Origin: Atopobium sp.
GTDB taxonomy: Bacteria > Actinomycetota > Coriobacteriia > Coriobacteriales > Atopobiaceae
Direction: 5' to 3'
Length of the DNA: 64,000 bases
Assembly: GCA_022732885.1 (NCBI GenBank)
Contig: JAIJTS010000004.1
Location: 30,486 to 94,485, forward strand
Shown piece by piece: positions 7,819-16,639 of the stretch. Every line of letters starts with the position of its first letter. Position 1 is the first letter of the stretch. The translations under genes were made by a program, and so were the position numbers. The notes beneath the pieces are model-generated. The model was not told the DNA's origin, ran no database searches, and saw only the letters and a list, made by a program, of their open reading frames with translations.

Positions 7819-8753
7819 TACTTCATTACTCCCTTCATAATGCTTCTGATAATCAAAAGAGCAATGCAATCCATAACCATTGCGATTACTGTGCATATAA
7901 CTCCCGATGGCGTAAACAGTCCCTTTTGAAAATCTGGTGATAAAAGTGATAAAACAACCAACAGTACAATTGGAAGAAGACATACAATTCGAGCAGATAA
8001 TCTAACTTGAGCAGTCTTTGTTGCTATAAGTCTTTGATTCTTTTCTTGCAATTCAACTAACTCAGCAGTTTTTTGTAAAAGACTTTTGAGCGGGGAGCCT
8101 GTTCTATGCGAAATTACTAAAGCACTAGCCAGCAAATTAACACCTGGAGCATCCAATCTTTCCGCCAAATCTTCAATAGCTTCTTCAATAGGAAAACCAC
8201 ACTTAATTTGCATATCAGCAATACAGAAATTTTCTGATACAACACCTTCTGTATGTTTGCTGACATATTCAATAGATTGTGAAAGCGTAAGTCCCGATCC
8301 AAGTGCTACAGCAATAGTTCTAAAAATTGAAGGCATCATATGGGCAATTTCTAAAGCAGACTGATGCTTAGCATGTTCATATAAAAAATAAGGAACGAGA
8401 AATAACGAGAAAACACCGCAAAGTGTACCTATTGCAGACTCAAAGAGAGCGCCAAGCAAGATGGATCCAACTATGCCACTAATAAAAAACAGTACAAAAG
8501 CATCACTGACTAAGGTAATCCCATATTTGTAAAGAAAACGATTACGTAGCTGAATTGATGTATAAGAAAAAGGTTCCCATTTGAGCAAGCGTTGGACAAA
8601 AGTGCTATTACGTGCAAATTGGAAAAACTGAACTACATAACCTGCTATTCGTGTATTTATTTGAGAGATAGTTTTTTCTTCACCGCTGCATACAAGAAAA
8701 TAAACAATTACTCCAAAAGCACCTCCTGTGATTGTGGAAGAAAAGACATCCAT
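7818..8753 (-). CDS. tadB: TadB, type II secretion F-family inner-membrane platform protein
   Basis: The protein has 311 residues. Membrane helices lie near the N terminus (about 5-22), at about 85-125 (two) and at the C terminus (about 250-305, two), with the GspF-type cytoplasmic domain between (MMPSIFRTIAVALGSGLTL ... VNLLASALVISHRTGSPL). It pairs with TadC as the platform of the Flp pilus machine. The gene begins inside the end of tadA (46-base overlap) and ends on the tadC start codon, so the three are translationally coupled. Confidence 0.9.
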   Translation of the reverse strand: MDVFSSTITGGAFGVIVYFLVCSGEEKTISQINTRIAGYVVQFFQFARNSTFVQRLLKWEPFSYTSIQLRNRFLYKYGITLVSDAFVLFFISGIVGSILLGALFESAIGTLCGVFSLFLVPYFLYEHAKHQSALEIAHMMPSIFRTIAVALGSGLTLSQSIEYVSKHTEGVVSENFCIADMQIKCGFPIEEAIEDLAERLDAPGVNLLASALVISHRTGSPLKSLLQKTAELVELQEKNQRLIATKTAQVRLSARIVCLLPIVLLVVLSLLSPDFQKGLFTPSGVICTVIAMVMDCIALLIIRSIMKGVMK

Positions 8754-10060
8754 GAAGTAACCTCCTTTTTATCGAGTAATCCTTCTTGTATTGCGCGATT
8801 GACAAAAGAAGGAATTTTTACAAAGAGCCAACTTCTTTTCTGCACATCAAACGACACAATCTCTTGAACTTCAATTGATCCTGCCGAGGATAGGGAGATT
8901 TCTGAAATGCTAGTTACATATCGTTTTCCATCAGGAAATCTTTGAGACATGACAATCAAATCGAGTGCAGTTGCTATCTGCTGTTCTATGATTTCTGCAG
9001 GTAAATCCATTCCAAAACGAGCCATTAACACTAATCGTAAAATTGCTTCTTGTGCGGTTCCGGCATGCAATGTAGTTAGAGAGCCATCGTGACCTGTATT
9101 CATAGCCTGCAACATATCAATGCACTCTTCACCTCTTACCTCTCCTACTACAATGCGATCTGGTCTCATTCGGAGCGCATTTCTCACCAATGATCTAATG
9201 GTTATTTCTCCTGTTCCTTCTATTGAGGCAGGGCGAGCCTCCAACCTAACGACATTTGGATGAGAGTCAAACTTAAGCTCTGCTGAGTCCTCAATAGTGA
9301 CAATTCTTTCTGACTTTGAAATTTCACATGAAAGTGCATTTAAAAGCGTAGTCTTACCAGATCCTGTTCCACCAACAACCGCTATGCCCTGTCTGCATTT
9401 CACAGCCCAAGATAAAAATCTTGCAAGCCATTTTGGCAACGATTCCATTTCCACTAGCCGATCCAAAGAAGTAATTTTTCCAGTAAATCTTCGAATGGTT
9501 ACTGAAGTGCCATTTACCGCAACTGGACTTGCAACCGCATTAACACGGTCTCCATTTTCAAGTCTGGCATCAACAATAGGACTGACTCTATCCAGCCTTC
9601 TTCCTAAAGGAGACAAGATGCGATCCATAACAATCAAAATTTGCTCTTCTGAGTCAAAGACTGTTTTTGATTCAAATAGCTCGCCGTTTTTCTCGTAAAA
9701 CAAATTGTTGCAGCCGTTAATCATGATTTCAGTAACATCTTTATCATTCAGCAGCGGCTGAATTGGACCAAGACCACACACCTCATTAATTACCTGCTCG
9801 ATTATTTCCTCATAGTCAACTGAGCTAAAGAGCTCATCCTTTTCTTCATTAACGATTGCTTCACAGGTAACTCTTAACTCATCTCTTACACGATCAATAT
9901 CACTACCTGTAATAAGAGAAGAAACAGTGGAAAGTCCTAATCGAGAAACAAGTTTTTCTTTTAACTTCTTTCTAGCCTTCTGAAACAGTTCTTTTTGAAG
10001 TTGTGAATCATTTTCTTCTTGTGTCTCAATTTGCTTGGCTACACGTTCAAATACGAGCAT
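8708..10060 (-). CDS. tadA: TadA/CpaF secretion ATPase of the Flp pilus
   Basis: The protein has 450 residues and lies in the cytoplasm. An N-terminal helical domain (about 1-90) is followed by the CpaF/GspE core. The Walker A is GGTGSGKTT (about 230-238), the acidic motif TIEDSAELKF and the GEVRGEE Walker B region follow, and the His-containing GHDGSLTTLHAGTA is near 340. It powers pilin assembly or retraction together with TadB and TadC. The gene's ATG overlaps the stop of tadZ at 10060. The length is typical for CpaF. Confidence 0.95.
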   Translation of the reverse strand: MLVFERVAKQIETQEENDSQLQKELFQKARKKLKEKLVSRLGLSTVSSLITGSDIDRVRDELRVTCEAIVNEEKDELFSSVDYEEIIEQVINEVCGLGPIQPLLNDKDVTEIMINGCNNLFYEKNGELFESKTVFDSEEQILIVMDRILSPLGRRLDRVSPIVDARLENGDRVNAVASPVAVNGTSVTIRRFTGKITSLDRLVEMESLPKWLARFLSWAVKCRQGIAVVGGTGSGKTTLLNALSCEISKSERIVTIEDSAELKFDSHPNVVRLEARPASIEGTGEITIRSLVRNALRMRPDRIVVGEVRGEECIDMLQAMNTGHDGSLTTLHAGTAQEAILRLVLMARFGMDLPAEIIEQQIATALDLIVMSQRFPDGKRYVTSISEISLSSAGSIEVQEIVSFDVQKRSWLFVKIPSFVNRAIQEGLLDKKEVTSWMSFLPQSQEVLLE

Positions 10061-11358
10061 TAACTCACCTCCTTCTTTCTGCCAAACAAACTAAATGACT
10101 TTCTTTCTGGGATTTCTTGTAGTGCATTTTGGGCCTCATGCAACTGTGGAAGAATGCCCAACTCATTTAGGAAATTTGCAAGAACAAAAGAAATTGACTG
10201 TGCAAATAAAGTTTCTTCTTGCAACAACACAGAAAGCTTTCCTTGCTGGATGAGCTCTTGAAATCCCGGTCCACCTTCAAAAATCCTGAACATCTTAGCT
10301 GCTTCAAGACCAACCTCAGCTTTTCCAACAGAAAAGTCCTGCTTGATTCTTGGATTAGCCTTACTCTCAAGTCGAATAATGCGAGTTCTTGCCACCCCAA
10401 GACGCACCGCTAGTCCACTTACTTTTGCCAATGAATTAATACAGGTAAGAGGGTTCTCTGAAACTATGACTAGCCTATCGGCACATTGTGCTGCCTGAGC
10501 ATAGCAGTCTGTTGACGCTGTAGTGGTATCTACAAGTACCAAATCAACCAAACCAGAAACAGCTTGAAGAAAGTAACTTACACAAGGAAATAACAGCTCC
10601 GCCATTTCCGGTTTTACACAGGGACCAAAAAGATACAAGTTTTTATTGATACAAGTAGCCTTTTCAAAGAGGTTTTCTTTTTCTGAAGGCGTTTCACCCA
10701 CAAGATCAGAAAAATCTTTTGGCTGCCTAATCCCAAGCTTTTCAAACGCGTTTCCATAAGACAAGTCAAGATCAACCAACGCAACCTTCAAACCCCAAGA
10801 TGAGGCAAGAAGAGCCATTGAAGAGATAATTGTGGTCTTTCCCACTCCCCCTCGTCCCGAAGTAAACGTAAGAATCGGAGCTTTTAAAGTCTTCTCAAGA
10901 GGGATAAGAGATTGTAGATAGGAGTTTAATTCCTGAATGCTAGCAACATAATTTGAAGTTTCTGGTAAAGGCCGAGAAAGCCTGTCAGCCCCATATGATT
11001 GATATCCTCTTCCAACCTTTACCAGATCTCCTAATTCCATGGGATCAATTACTAAATCGACCCCTGCTTTTGCCGCTCTTGAACGCAGTGATCCAGAAGC
11101 ACCAGACCTTACGAGTACTACGCAACGAGCATTTCCATCTTTAACAATCGCGGCTGCAAGGTTTATATCTGAAACATCAGAGCCTGTATTGCCAATTAAC
11201 ACTGAATAATCTTGAGGAGTTGAGCGAGCAACAATAGACCTAAGAGATGCGGCTGAATCTGCAAATTCACATCTATTGTTAATTCCTAAGTAACTAAGAA
11301 TAGCTCCAATCTCAATGCGTGCATCAAGACTTACGTATGAAATCCACTTTTCTAACAT
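10060..11358 (-). CDS. tadZ: TadZ/CpaE-like ParA-family ATPase
   Basis: The protein has 432 residues. An N-terminal receiver-like atypical domain (about 1-125) precedes a MinD/ParA-type ATPase domain. Its deviant Walker A GRGGVGKTT lies at 168-176, followed by VALVDLDLSYGN. TadZ/CpaE proteins localise the pilus machine to a site in the cell. The C-terminal lysine-rich end (FSLFGRKKEV) is typical of membrane- or partner-binding tails. It sits between cpaB and tadA with single-base start/stop overlaps. Confidence 0.9.
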   Translation of the reverse strand: MLEKWISYVSLDARIEIGAILSYLGINNRCEFADSAASLRSIVARSTPQDYSVLIGNTGSDVSDINLAAAIVKDGNARCVVLVRSGASGSLRSRAAKAGVDLVIDPMELGDLVKVGRGYQSYGADRLSRPLPETSNYVASIQELNSYLQSLIPLEKTLKAPILTFTSGRGGVGKTTIISSMALLASSWGLKVALVDLDLSYGNAFEKLGIRQPKDFSDLVGETPSEKENLFEKATCINKNLYLFGPCVKPEMAELLFPCVSYFLQAVSGLVDLVLVDTTTASTDCYAQAAQCADRLVIVSENPLTCINSLAKVSGLAVRLGVARTRIIRLESKANPRIKQDFSVGKAEVGLEAAKMFRIFEGGPGFQELIQQGKLSVLLQEETLFAQSISFVLANFLNELGILPQLHEAQNALQEIPERKSFSLFGRKKEVS

Positions 11359-12185
11359 TACGCTTCACCTCCTGAATTAGTAGACAAATTCTCCTGTGAT
11401 GTACTGTTACTTTTTTGATCGGTTGTCGAAGACGTAGTACTGTCTATTTGCACTTCTTCACTTACATCAGATGAACCTGATTGATTTGTCTTGTCTGCCA
11501 AATCCGTTGCATTTTCTTCTTCGACGTTAGAGTTATTCTTTAATAAGTCTTGAGCATTAATTTTTGAACCTGGAAGTGTAAACCGAAGCGTTCCTCGAGC
11601 ATATGCCGAAAGCACGGCAGGAACCTGTTCAGGAGTTAATCCGAGCGTTACTGAAGAGGAACTATAAAGAGCGCTGTCTGTATCGTCTGACAATACTGCG
11701 ATGTCTGAAGCAATACAGGTAATGAGAGAATCAGTAACCTCATACGCCGCAAGCTTTGTGCCAGCACTTAATCTTTCTGCTAAACCGTACTTCTCGCCAT
11801 GGGAAATAGTAAGACCAACTAGATTTTCTGGAATAGAAATCTGAGAAGTGGCTGAACGTAAATGAAGAGAAACAACAGGCATGCCTACTCCAATGACAGA
11901 TGAGACTGTACGACCCATAACACTTTCTGGATTAGTAATTGCGCCTTCTGGAATTAGATCAGAAATCCAACTTTTTACCTGAGTATTAGAAGACGAAAGA
12001 GTTTCTCCAGGCTCTATTTGTTTAGTGGCTACCAAGATAGAAGTAAGTTCACCTCCATATTTTTGTATTGCCTCGGCTCGTGACTTTTCCGCCTCAGCGC
12101 GGACACTTTGTACGTACGCAAAGAAACAAAAACTGGCCAAAAGCGCACTCAACACTGAAATTAAAATTCTTGTTTTCTTAGTCAC
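11358..12185 (-). CDS. cpaB: CpaB/RcpC-like SAF-domain pilus assembly protein
   Basis: The protein has 275 residues from the GTG at 12185, chosen because GGGAGGAG lies six bases upstream. The ATG at 12203 precedes that site and would include it in the coding region. One N-terminal membrane helix (about residues 5-22) is followed by the SAF domain (ILVATKQIEPGETLSSSN ... VMGRTVSSVIGVGMPVV, about 48-110). After it comes an RcpC-like domain and a Ser/Thr/Asn-rich low-complexity tail (last 60 residues). CpaB proteins act at the cell-surface side of the Flp machine. It is the first gene of the operon, so the operon promoter should be in 12186-12450. Confidence 0.88.
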   Translation of the reverse strand: MTKKTRILISVLSALLASFCFFAYVQSVRAEAEKSRAEAIQKYGGELTSILVATKQIEPGETLSSSNTQVKSWISDLIPEGAITNPESVMGRTVSSVIGVGMPVVSLHLRSATSQISIPENLVGLTISHGEKYGLAERLSAGTKLAAYEVTDSLITCIASDIAVLSDDTDSALYSSSSVTLGLTPEQVPAVLSAYARGTLRFTLPGSKINAQDLLKNNSNVEEENATDLADKTNQSGSSDVSEEVQIDSTTSSTTDQKSNSTSQENLSTNSGGEA

Positions 12186-12450
12186 TGTTTCTCCTCCCTT
12201 CATTTGCGATACATCGATTGTGCGCTCGGATTAAGAGAGTGAATGCAAAAATAAAAGATTTACCTGCACAAACATGTCAGATAGCTGACGCGAATCTTTC
12301 CCAAAGTAATGAATTCTCAGGCCAGTGCAATGACAAGAAAAATAGGTAATTTAAATTTTTATCTAATTTGATATATAAAAATTTTTAGAACGTCATAACT
12401 ACTACATTTTTCAGCAAATCTTGCTGAGTAAATTTCATTACGAGAGCAAT
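12186..12450 (-). promoter_or_regulatory. A+T-rich leader and promoter region of the Tad operon
   Basis: This gene-free stretch lies upstream of cpaB, the first gene of the minus-strand Tad operon. It is strongly A+T-rich around 12340-12390 (TTTTTATATATC-like on the minus strand), where a -10 element could lie. I could not settle on one -35/-10 pair. No coding sequence or clear operator is visible. Confidence 0.4.
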
Positions 12451-12478
12451 AAAAAACACCCTAGACAAGCCAGGGTGC
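12451..12478 (-). terminator. Rho-independent terminator after rsgA
   Basis: On the minus strand CACCCTGG and CTAGGGTG pair (one wobble) around a 5-base loop and are followed directly by TTTTTT. It lies 25 bp past the rsgA stop and separates rsgA from the Tad operon. Confidence 0.85.
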
Positions 12479-12502
12479 TTAGAGGGTTTACGCTGTTAAA
12501 AC

Positions 12503-13687
12503 TTAAAGCACAACATCGGGGTCAAGCGATTGCTGACTTTCTCGCATTTCTTTTGCAAGAGATAAATAAGCTTTTAGCTGAGGTTCTGTAATCTGCCCCT
12601 CATGAAGGGCATCCTGAACGCTACATCCTGGCTCATGCGTATGAGTGCAATCCCTAAACTTACACGTCTGAGCAGCTTCAGAAATGTGTGGGAATATCTT
12701 CTGCAATCCCCTCTCATGACCCACAATAGGTAGACTTCTGAGACCAGGCTCGTCCACAATAACGCCCGCATCAGGAAGTGTTACCATGCGACGAGCAACC
12801 GTTGTATGTCGCCCTGCCTTATCAGACTCACGGACTTCTCCCGTTTCAAGCGCCTCATGTCCCAAAAGCGCATTCAGAAGCGTTGATTTACCGGCACCTG
12901 ATTCGCCAAGCACAATGGCTACGGAGCCGTAAGGAACAAGGCTACGAACAGCATCAATTCCCCATGCGGCTCCAAGCTTTTGAGCAGTCTGAGCAAGATC
13001 TGCAAGTGCATCGTTTTTCTCGCCCTCAAGCTTTGAAGCTGTTGCAACAATCTTTACTGTAGAGCCAAGAGCTGCGATGATAGAAAAAATCTCTTGTGCC
13101 AAAAGCTCCGGACCCGCTGCATCTGACTTAGTGAGCACCACGGCACACGCAGCTCCACAATCTTTAGAAATGACCGCTGAGCGCACAATACGATCTACCG
13201 AGACAGCCTCGCCATCCAGAGCTTGTACCACAAGCACCAGATCAACGTTTGCGGCCAAAGTCTGCTTTTGGCCACGAGCTCCGCCCTTCCAGCGAGCAAT
13301 ATCAGTCTCTCGCGGCAGAACTGCCTCGATAATGCCCATATCGTGCGAGTCTGGAATGCGCGCGCATACCCAGTCTCCCACGGCTACCGTGGAGTTCTGG
13401 CCCTTAGTCACACGCGCGGCAAACTCGGCACGAAACACTCCCTGCCCTGAAACAACTGCAGGAAATCCCCTATCCAAGCGGACCACACAAGCCATAGTCA
13501 TCATCTGGCGAGAAACCCCTTGAGCTTCAAGCTCAGATACGACGTCTGCATAAGCTTGCGTCTGAGCCGACGATGGAGTCAGCTGTTCAAACGCTGGAAC
13601 GTCCAGCAATGAAGAAAGGGCCGGCAGAGACCCTTGAGTCCTGTCGGCTCCTAGTTTTTTGGAACTTTTTGTACGCTTAGCGGACAA
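12503..13687 (-). CDS. rsgA: RsgA ribosome-assembly GTPase
   Basis: The protein has 394 residues. It has the circularly permuted GTPase order typical of YjeQ/RsgA. An N-terminal OB fold (about 60-125) is followed by the G4 motif TKSD (near 184), then G1 GESGAGKSTLLN (near 258), the GRHTT switch and DEPGL (G3). At the C terminus is the zinc finger CKFRDCTHTHEPGC. RsgA matures the 30S subunit and releases late assembly factors. The N terminus is about 40 residues longer than in E. coli and is basic and Ser-rich. It is followed by its own terminator. Confidence 0.93.
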   Translation of the reverse strand: MSAKRTKSSKKLGADRTQGSLPALSSLLDVPAFEQLTPSSAQTQAYADVVSELEAQGVSRQMMTMACVVRLDRGFPAVVSGQGVFRAEFAARVTKGQNSTVAVGDWVCARIPDSHDMGIIEAVLPRETDIARWKGGARGQKQTLAANVDLVLVVQALDGEAVSVDRIVRSAVISKDCGAACAVVLTKSDAAGPELLAQEIFSIIAALGSTVKIVATASKLEGEKNDALADLAQTAQKLGAAWGIDAVRSLVPYGSVAIVLGESGAGKSTLLNALLGHEALETGEVRESDKAGRHTTVARRMVTLPDAGVIVDEPGLRSLPIVGHERGLQKIFPHISEAAQTCKFRDCTHTHEPGCSVQDALHEGQITEPQLKAYLSLAKEMRESQQSLDPDVVL

Positions 13688-13713
13688 GAGTGCTCCCTAC
13701 CTTATGCTTTGTT

Positions 13714-16386
13714 CTATTGCACAGAACGCATAACAGCCTTATAAAGCTCCATCAGAGGAATAATTGACGCAGCTAAAAGCATTGCCATGGCGTACTGTTC
13801 AACGCCAATCTCAGCAAAGCCAAATGCCTGAGAAAGTGGTGTCTCAATTACCACAAAGGTAAGAATCAAAGACATAACAAAAGAACCCCACAGCCAAATA
13901 TTATGGCTGGTTAGCTTGAAGATGGAACCACGCAGAGAACGCATGTTAAAGGAGTGGAACATCTCAACCATAGAAAGCGTCAAGAACGCCATAGTCATGC
14001 CCTCAACGCCAGCCTCTGGGTTAGTAATAACCTGTGAGATGTCAAAGGTTCCATACTCAAAGTAGTGGCCAATAAAATAGCTCGCAAGGGTGAGAAGAGC
14101 AATGATGGAGCCCTGAACAAGGCAGTCAAAGCCAACGCCACCCGCAAAGATTCCGTCCTTGGGATTACGAGGTCTGCGCTTCATAATGCCTGGCTCAGCC
14201 TTCTCGGTAGCCATAGCAAGCGCAGGCAGAGAGTCGGTAATCAGGTTAATCCACAGAAGGTGGGTAGGCTGAAGAATGGTAAAGCCAACCAGAGATGCAA
14301 TAAAGACGGAAATAACCTCTGCAAGGTTAGAGCTCAAGAGGAACTGAATGCACTTACGAATGTTGTCGTAGATGCGTCTTCCCTCTTCGCACGCGCTAAT
14401 GATGGTGGCAAAGTTATCGTCAGCCAGAACCATATCTGCAACGCCCTTGGTAACATCGGTACCAGTAATACCCATACCAATACCAATATCAGCACGTTTA
14501 ATGGAAGGAGCATCGTTAACGCCGTCGCCCGTCATAGCTGTAACCATGCCCTTTTTGCGCCAAGTATCAACAATGCGAACCTTGTGCTCAGGCTGAACGC
14601 GTGCATAAACGCCAAGGGTCTCAATACGCTGCTCAAACTCTTCGTCAGAAATCTTATCAAGCTGTGCACCGGTAATAGCCTGAGAGCGATTAGTAATAAT
14701 GCCCAGCTCAATTGCAATAGCAACAGCCGTATCAATATGGTCACCTGTAATCATAACGGTACGCATACCAGCGCTATGCGCCTCTGCAACAGCACCCTTA
14801 ACCTCAGGACGAACTGGGTCAATCATGCCAGAGAGTCCAACAAAGACCATGTCATGCTCAAGAGTAGCTGGGTCATAGCTCAAAGGAGCTTCTGTTCCCC
14901 AATCACGACGAGCAGATGCCATAACACGAAGAGCCTGGTCAGCCATGGACTTGTTCTGAGCCAATATCTCAGAGCGAGCCTCATCGGTGAGGTCAATAAT
15001 GCCATCGCTTGTCATAATCTTGGTGCAGCGAGCAAGCACCTCATCAGGTGCACCTTTAGTGTGCTGTACAACTTTGCCAGAACGAGTGCGCACGACAACA
15101 GACATCATCTTACGAGAAGAATCAAAGGGCGCCTCACCAATACGAGGGCGAGAAGCAGCTAAATCACTTGTGGTGTAACCAAGTTTTGCAGCGTCTGCAA
15201 CAAGAGCAGCCTCAGTAGGCTCGCCCTTTGCTACCTGCTCCGCATCATCCCAGGTAGCGTCTGAGCACAGTGCCATGGTACGCACGTGTGCGTCAAGGTT
15301 TTCTGTCTCATGACGAACAACGGTCATTTTGTTTTGAGTCAGAGTACCGGTCTTATCGGAACAAATTACCTGAGTACAACCAAGGGTCTCAACTGCAGTA
15401 AGACGGCGAACAATGGCGTGACGCTCGCTCATTCTGGTAACGCCCATAGAAAGAACAATGGTAACAACAGCAACAAGACCCTCTGGAATTGCGGCTACTG
15501 CAAGAGAAACTGCGACCATAAAGGTGCTCAAAACAAGATCAAAGTTACCAAGTATCTCAGCGCCATGCTTGATAAAGCCTGTTGCAAAAACAAGCAGCGA
15601 GATAATAACAACAAGAATAGTAAGTGTATGGGAAAGCTTATCGAGGGCAATCTGTAGTGGAGTCTGTCCCTCTTCTGCCTGAGAAATTGCATCTGCAATC
15701 TTGCCCATCTCAGTATCCATGCCTGTTGCAACCACAACTGCACGACCACGTCCATAGACCACAATAGATCCGGAGTAGCACATATTCTTTCGGTCACCCA
15801 AAGGAATATCATCGGTATCTTCAGCAAGACTGAGGGTCTCCGCGTGTTTCTCGACAGGAACTGATTCACCTGTAAGCGCAGATTCCTCTACCTTCATGGA
15901 AGCGCTTTCAAGAATGCGGCAGTCAGCTGGGACGGAGTCACCTGCTTCAAGCAAGATGATATCGCCCACAACAAGCTCGGTTGAGGCAACCGTTTCAAGA
16001 CGACCGTCTCTAATAACCTTACTTTGAGCTGCACTCATCTCTTGCAGAGCAGCAAGAGCTTCCTCAGCTTTACCTTCCTGGACCACACCAAGAACAGAGT
16101 TGATGACAACAACAAACAAAATAATGACAACGTCTGCAACTCCGCCTTCTCCGGTATAAATTCCTTCAGCAGCAGAAATAGCAGCAGCAACAAGAAGCAT
16201 AATGACCATAGGATCAGCCATCTGCGCAAAGAACCTTTTAATAATTGATTCTTTTGGGGCCTCTTTGAGCTTGTTTAGGCCATGAGCCTCAAGACGTAAA
16301 GCTGCTTCTGCATCAGACAGTCCAGCTTCAGCATCAGTTTTTTGCGCACTGATTACATCAGACGCACTTGAAAGATACTCTTTCAA
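13714..16386 (-). CDS. P-type ATPase of the Ca2+-transporting (PIIA) type
   Basis: The protein has 890 residues. It has all P-type landmarks: TGES in the actuator domain (about 172-175), PEGL in helix M4 (about 301-304), the phosphorylated Asp in DKTGTLT (about 344), KGAPD in the nucleotide domain, GDGVNDAP near 620 and the C-terminal membrane bundle. The M4 PEGL and M6 NLITDSLPA sequences match the Ca2+-binding residues of SERCA/LMCA pumps, so Ca2+ (or Mn2+) export is the best guess. The start is a TTG preceded by AGGAGG at five bases. The gene is led by a structured RNA that can pair with that ribosome binding site. Confidence 0.9.
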   Translation of the reverse strand: MKEYLSSASDVISAQKTDAEAGLSDAEAALRLEAHGLNKLKEAPKESIIKRFFAQMADPMVIMLLVAAAISAAEGIYTGEGGVADVVIILFVVVINSVLGVVQEGKAEEALAALQEMSAAQSKVIRDGRLETVASTELVVGDIILLEAGDSVPADCRILESASMKVEESALTGESVPVEKHAETLSLAEDTDDIPLGDRKNMCYSGSIVVYGRGRAVVVATGMDTEMGKIADAISQAEEGQTPLQIALDKLSHTLTILVVIISLLVFATGFIKHGAEILGNFDLVLSTFMVAVSLAVAAIPEGLVAVVTIVLSMGVTRMSERHAIVRRLTAVETLGCTQVICSDKTGTLTQNKMTVVRHETENLDAHVRTMALCSDATWDDAEQVAKGEPTEAALVADAAKLGYTTSDLAASRPRIGEAPFDSSRKMMSVVVRTRSGKVVQHTKGAPDEVLARCTKIMTSDGIIDLTDEARSEILAQNKSMADQALRVMASARRDWGTEAPLSYDPATLEHDMVFVGLSGMIDPVRPEVKGAVAEAHSAGMRTVMITGDHIDTAVAIAIELGIITNRSQAITGAQLDKISDEEFEQRIETLGVYARVQPEHKVRIVDTWRKKGMVTAMTGDGVNDAPSIKRADIGIGMGITGTDVTKGVADMVLADDNFATIISACEEGRRIYDNIRKCIQFLLSSNLAEVISVFIASLVGFTILQPTHLLWINLITDSLPALAMATEKAEPGIMKRRPRNPKDGIFAGGVGFDCLVQGSIIALLTLASYFIGHYFEYGTFDISQVITNPEAGVEGMTMAFLTLSMVEMFHSFNMRSLRGSIFKLTSHNIWLWGSFVMSLILTFVVIETPLSQAFGFAEIGVEQYAMAMLLAASIIPLMELYKAVMRSVQ

Positions 16387-16488
16387 AGTTCCTCCTGGGT
16401 TTCTACCTGACAGATTGATGCCCGATCATAATTCCCCAGGAGAGGGGCAAGGGCTCACCAAGATTGCCGTGTCAGGACCTTACAACGT
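16387..16488 (-). promoter_or_regulatory. Structured 5' leader of the P-type ATPase gene, candidate riboswitch
   Basis: On the minus strand CCTGACA (16476-16470) pairs with TGTCAGG (16412-16406) and closes a 71-nt multibranched element. Inside are a GGC/GCC hairpin and a CCCC/GGGG hairpin (around 16434-16449). The bases CTCCTGGG (16442-16435) are perfectly complementary to CCCAGGAG (16399-16392), which overlaps the ribosome binding site. One fold can therefore hide the site and the other free it, the layout of a translational riboswitch. I could not match it with confidence to M-box, NiCo or yybP-ykoY consensus sequences. Confidence 0.5.
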
Positions 16489-16494
16489 CTTATC

Positions 16495-16521
16495 ATTCTA
16501 CCGTATTCTCTCTTTTTTCAA
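16495..16521 (-). promoter_or_regulatory. Candidate sigma-70-type promoter for the P-type ATPase
   Basis: On the minus strand TTGAAA (16521-16516) and TAGAAT (16500-16495) lie 15 bases apart, slightly short for a housekeeping promoter. Transcription would start near 16488 and include the structured leader. Confidence 0.4.
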
Positions 16522-16639
16522 ACCTCATAAATATTTCTTAAAACTCCTGTTATGCACCACATAATTGTCATCTGAGCGGTACAATAAGCGCAGAACATTA
16601 CAACATAAGCCAAACGTTTGTTTTGGCAAGGAGGTAACT

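Noticed and set aside
7819..7983. N-terminal 55-residue extension of TadC
   Set aside because: It reads through tadB in another frame; the TAATG junction gives the natural start at 7818.
14065..15162. 365-codon plus-strand ORF opposite the P-type ATPase gene
   Set aside because: It lies wholly antisense to a clearly conserved gene, has a composition typical of complement frames (many Asn, Ser, Cys, Arg) and no ribosome binding site.
16387..16488. Assignment of the P-ATPase leader to a named riboswitch (M-box, NiCo, yybP-ykoY)
   Set aside because: I could align only short shared words such as GGCAAT with NiCo and not the conserved junction bases; without a covariance search a class name would be a guess.
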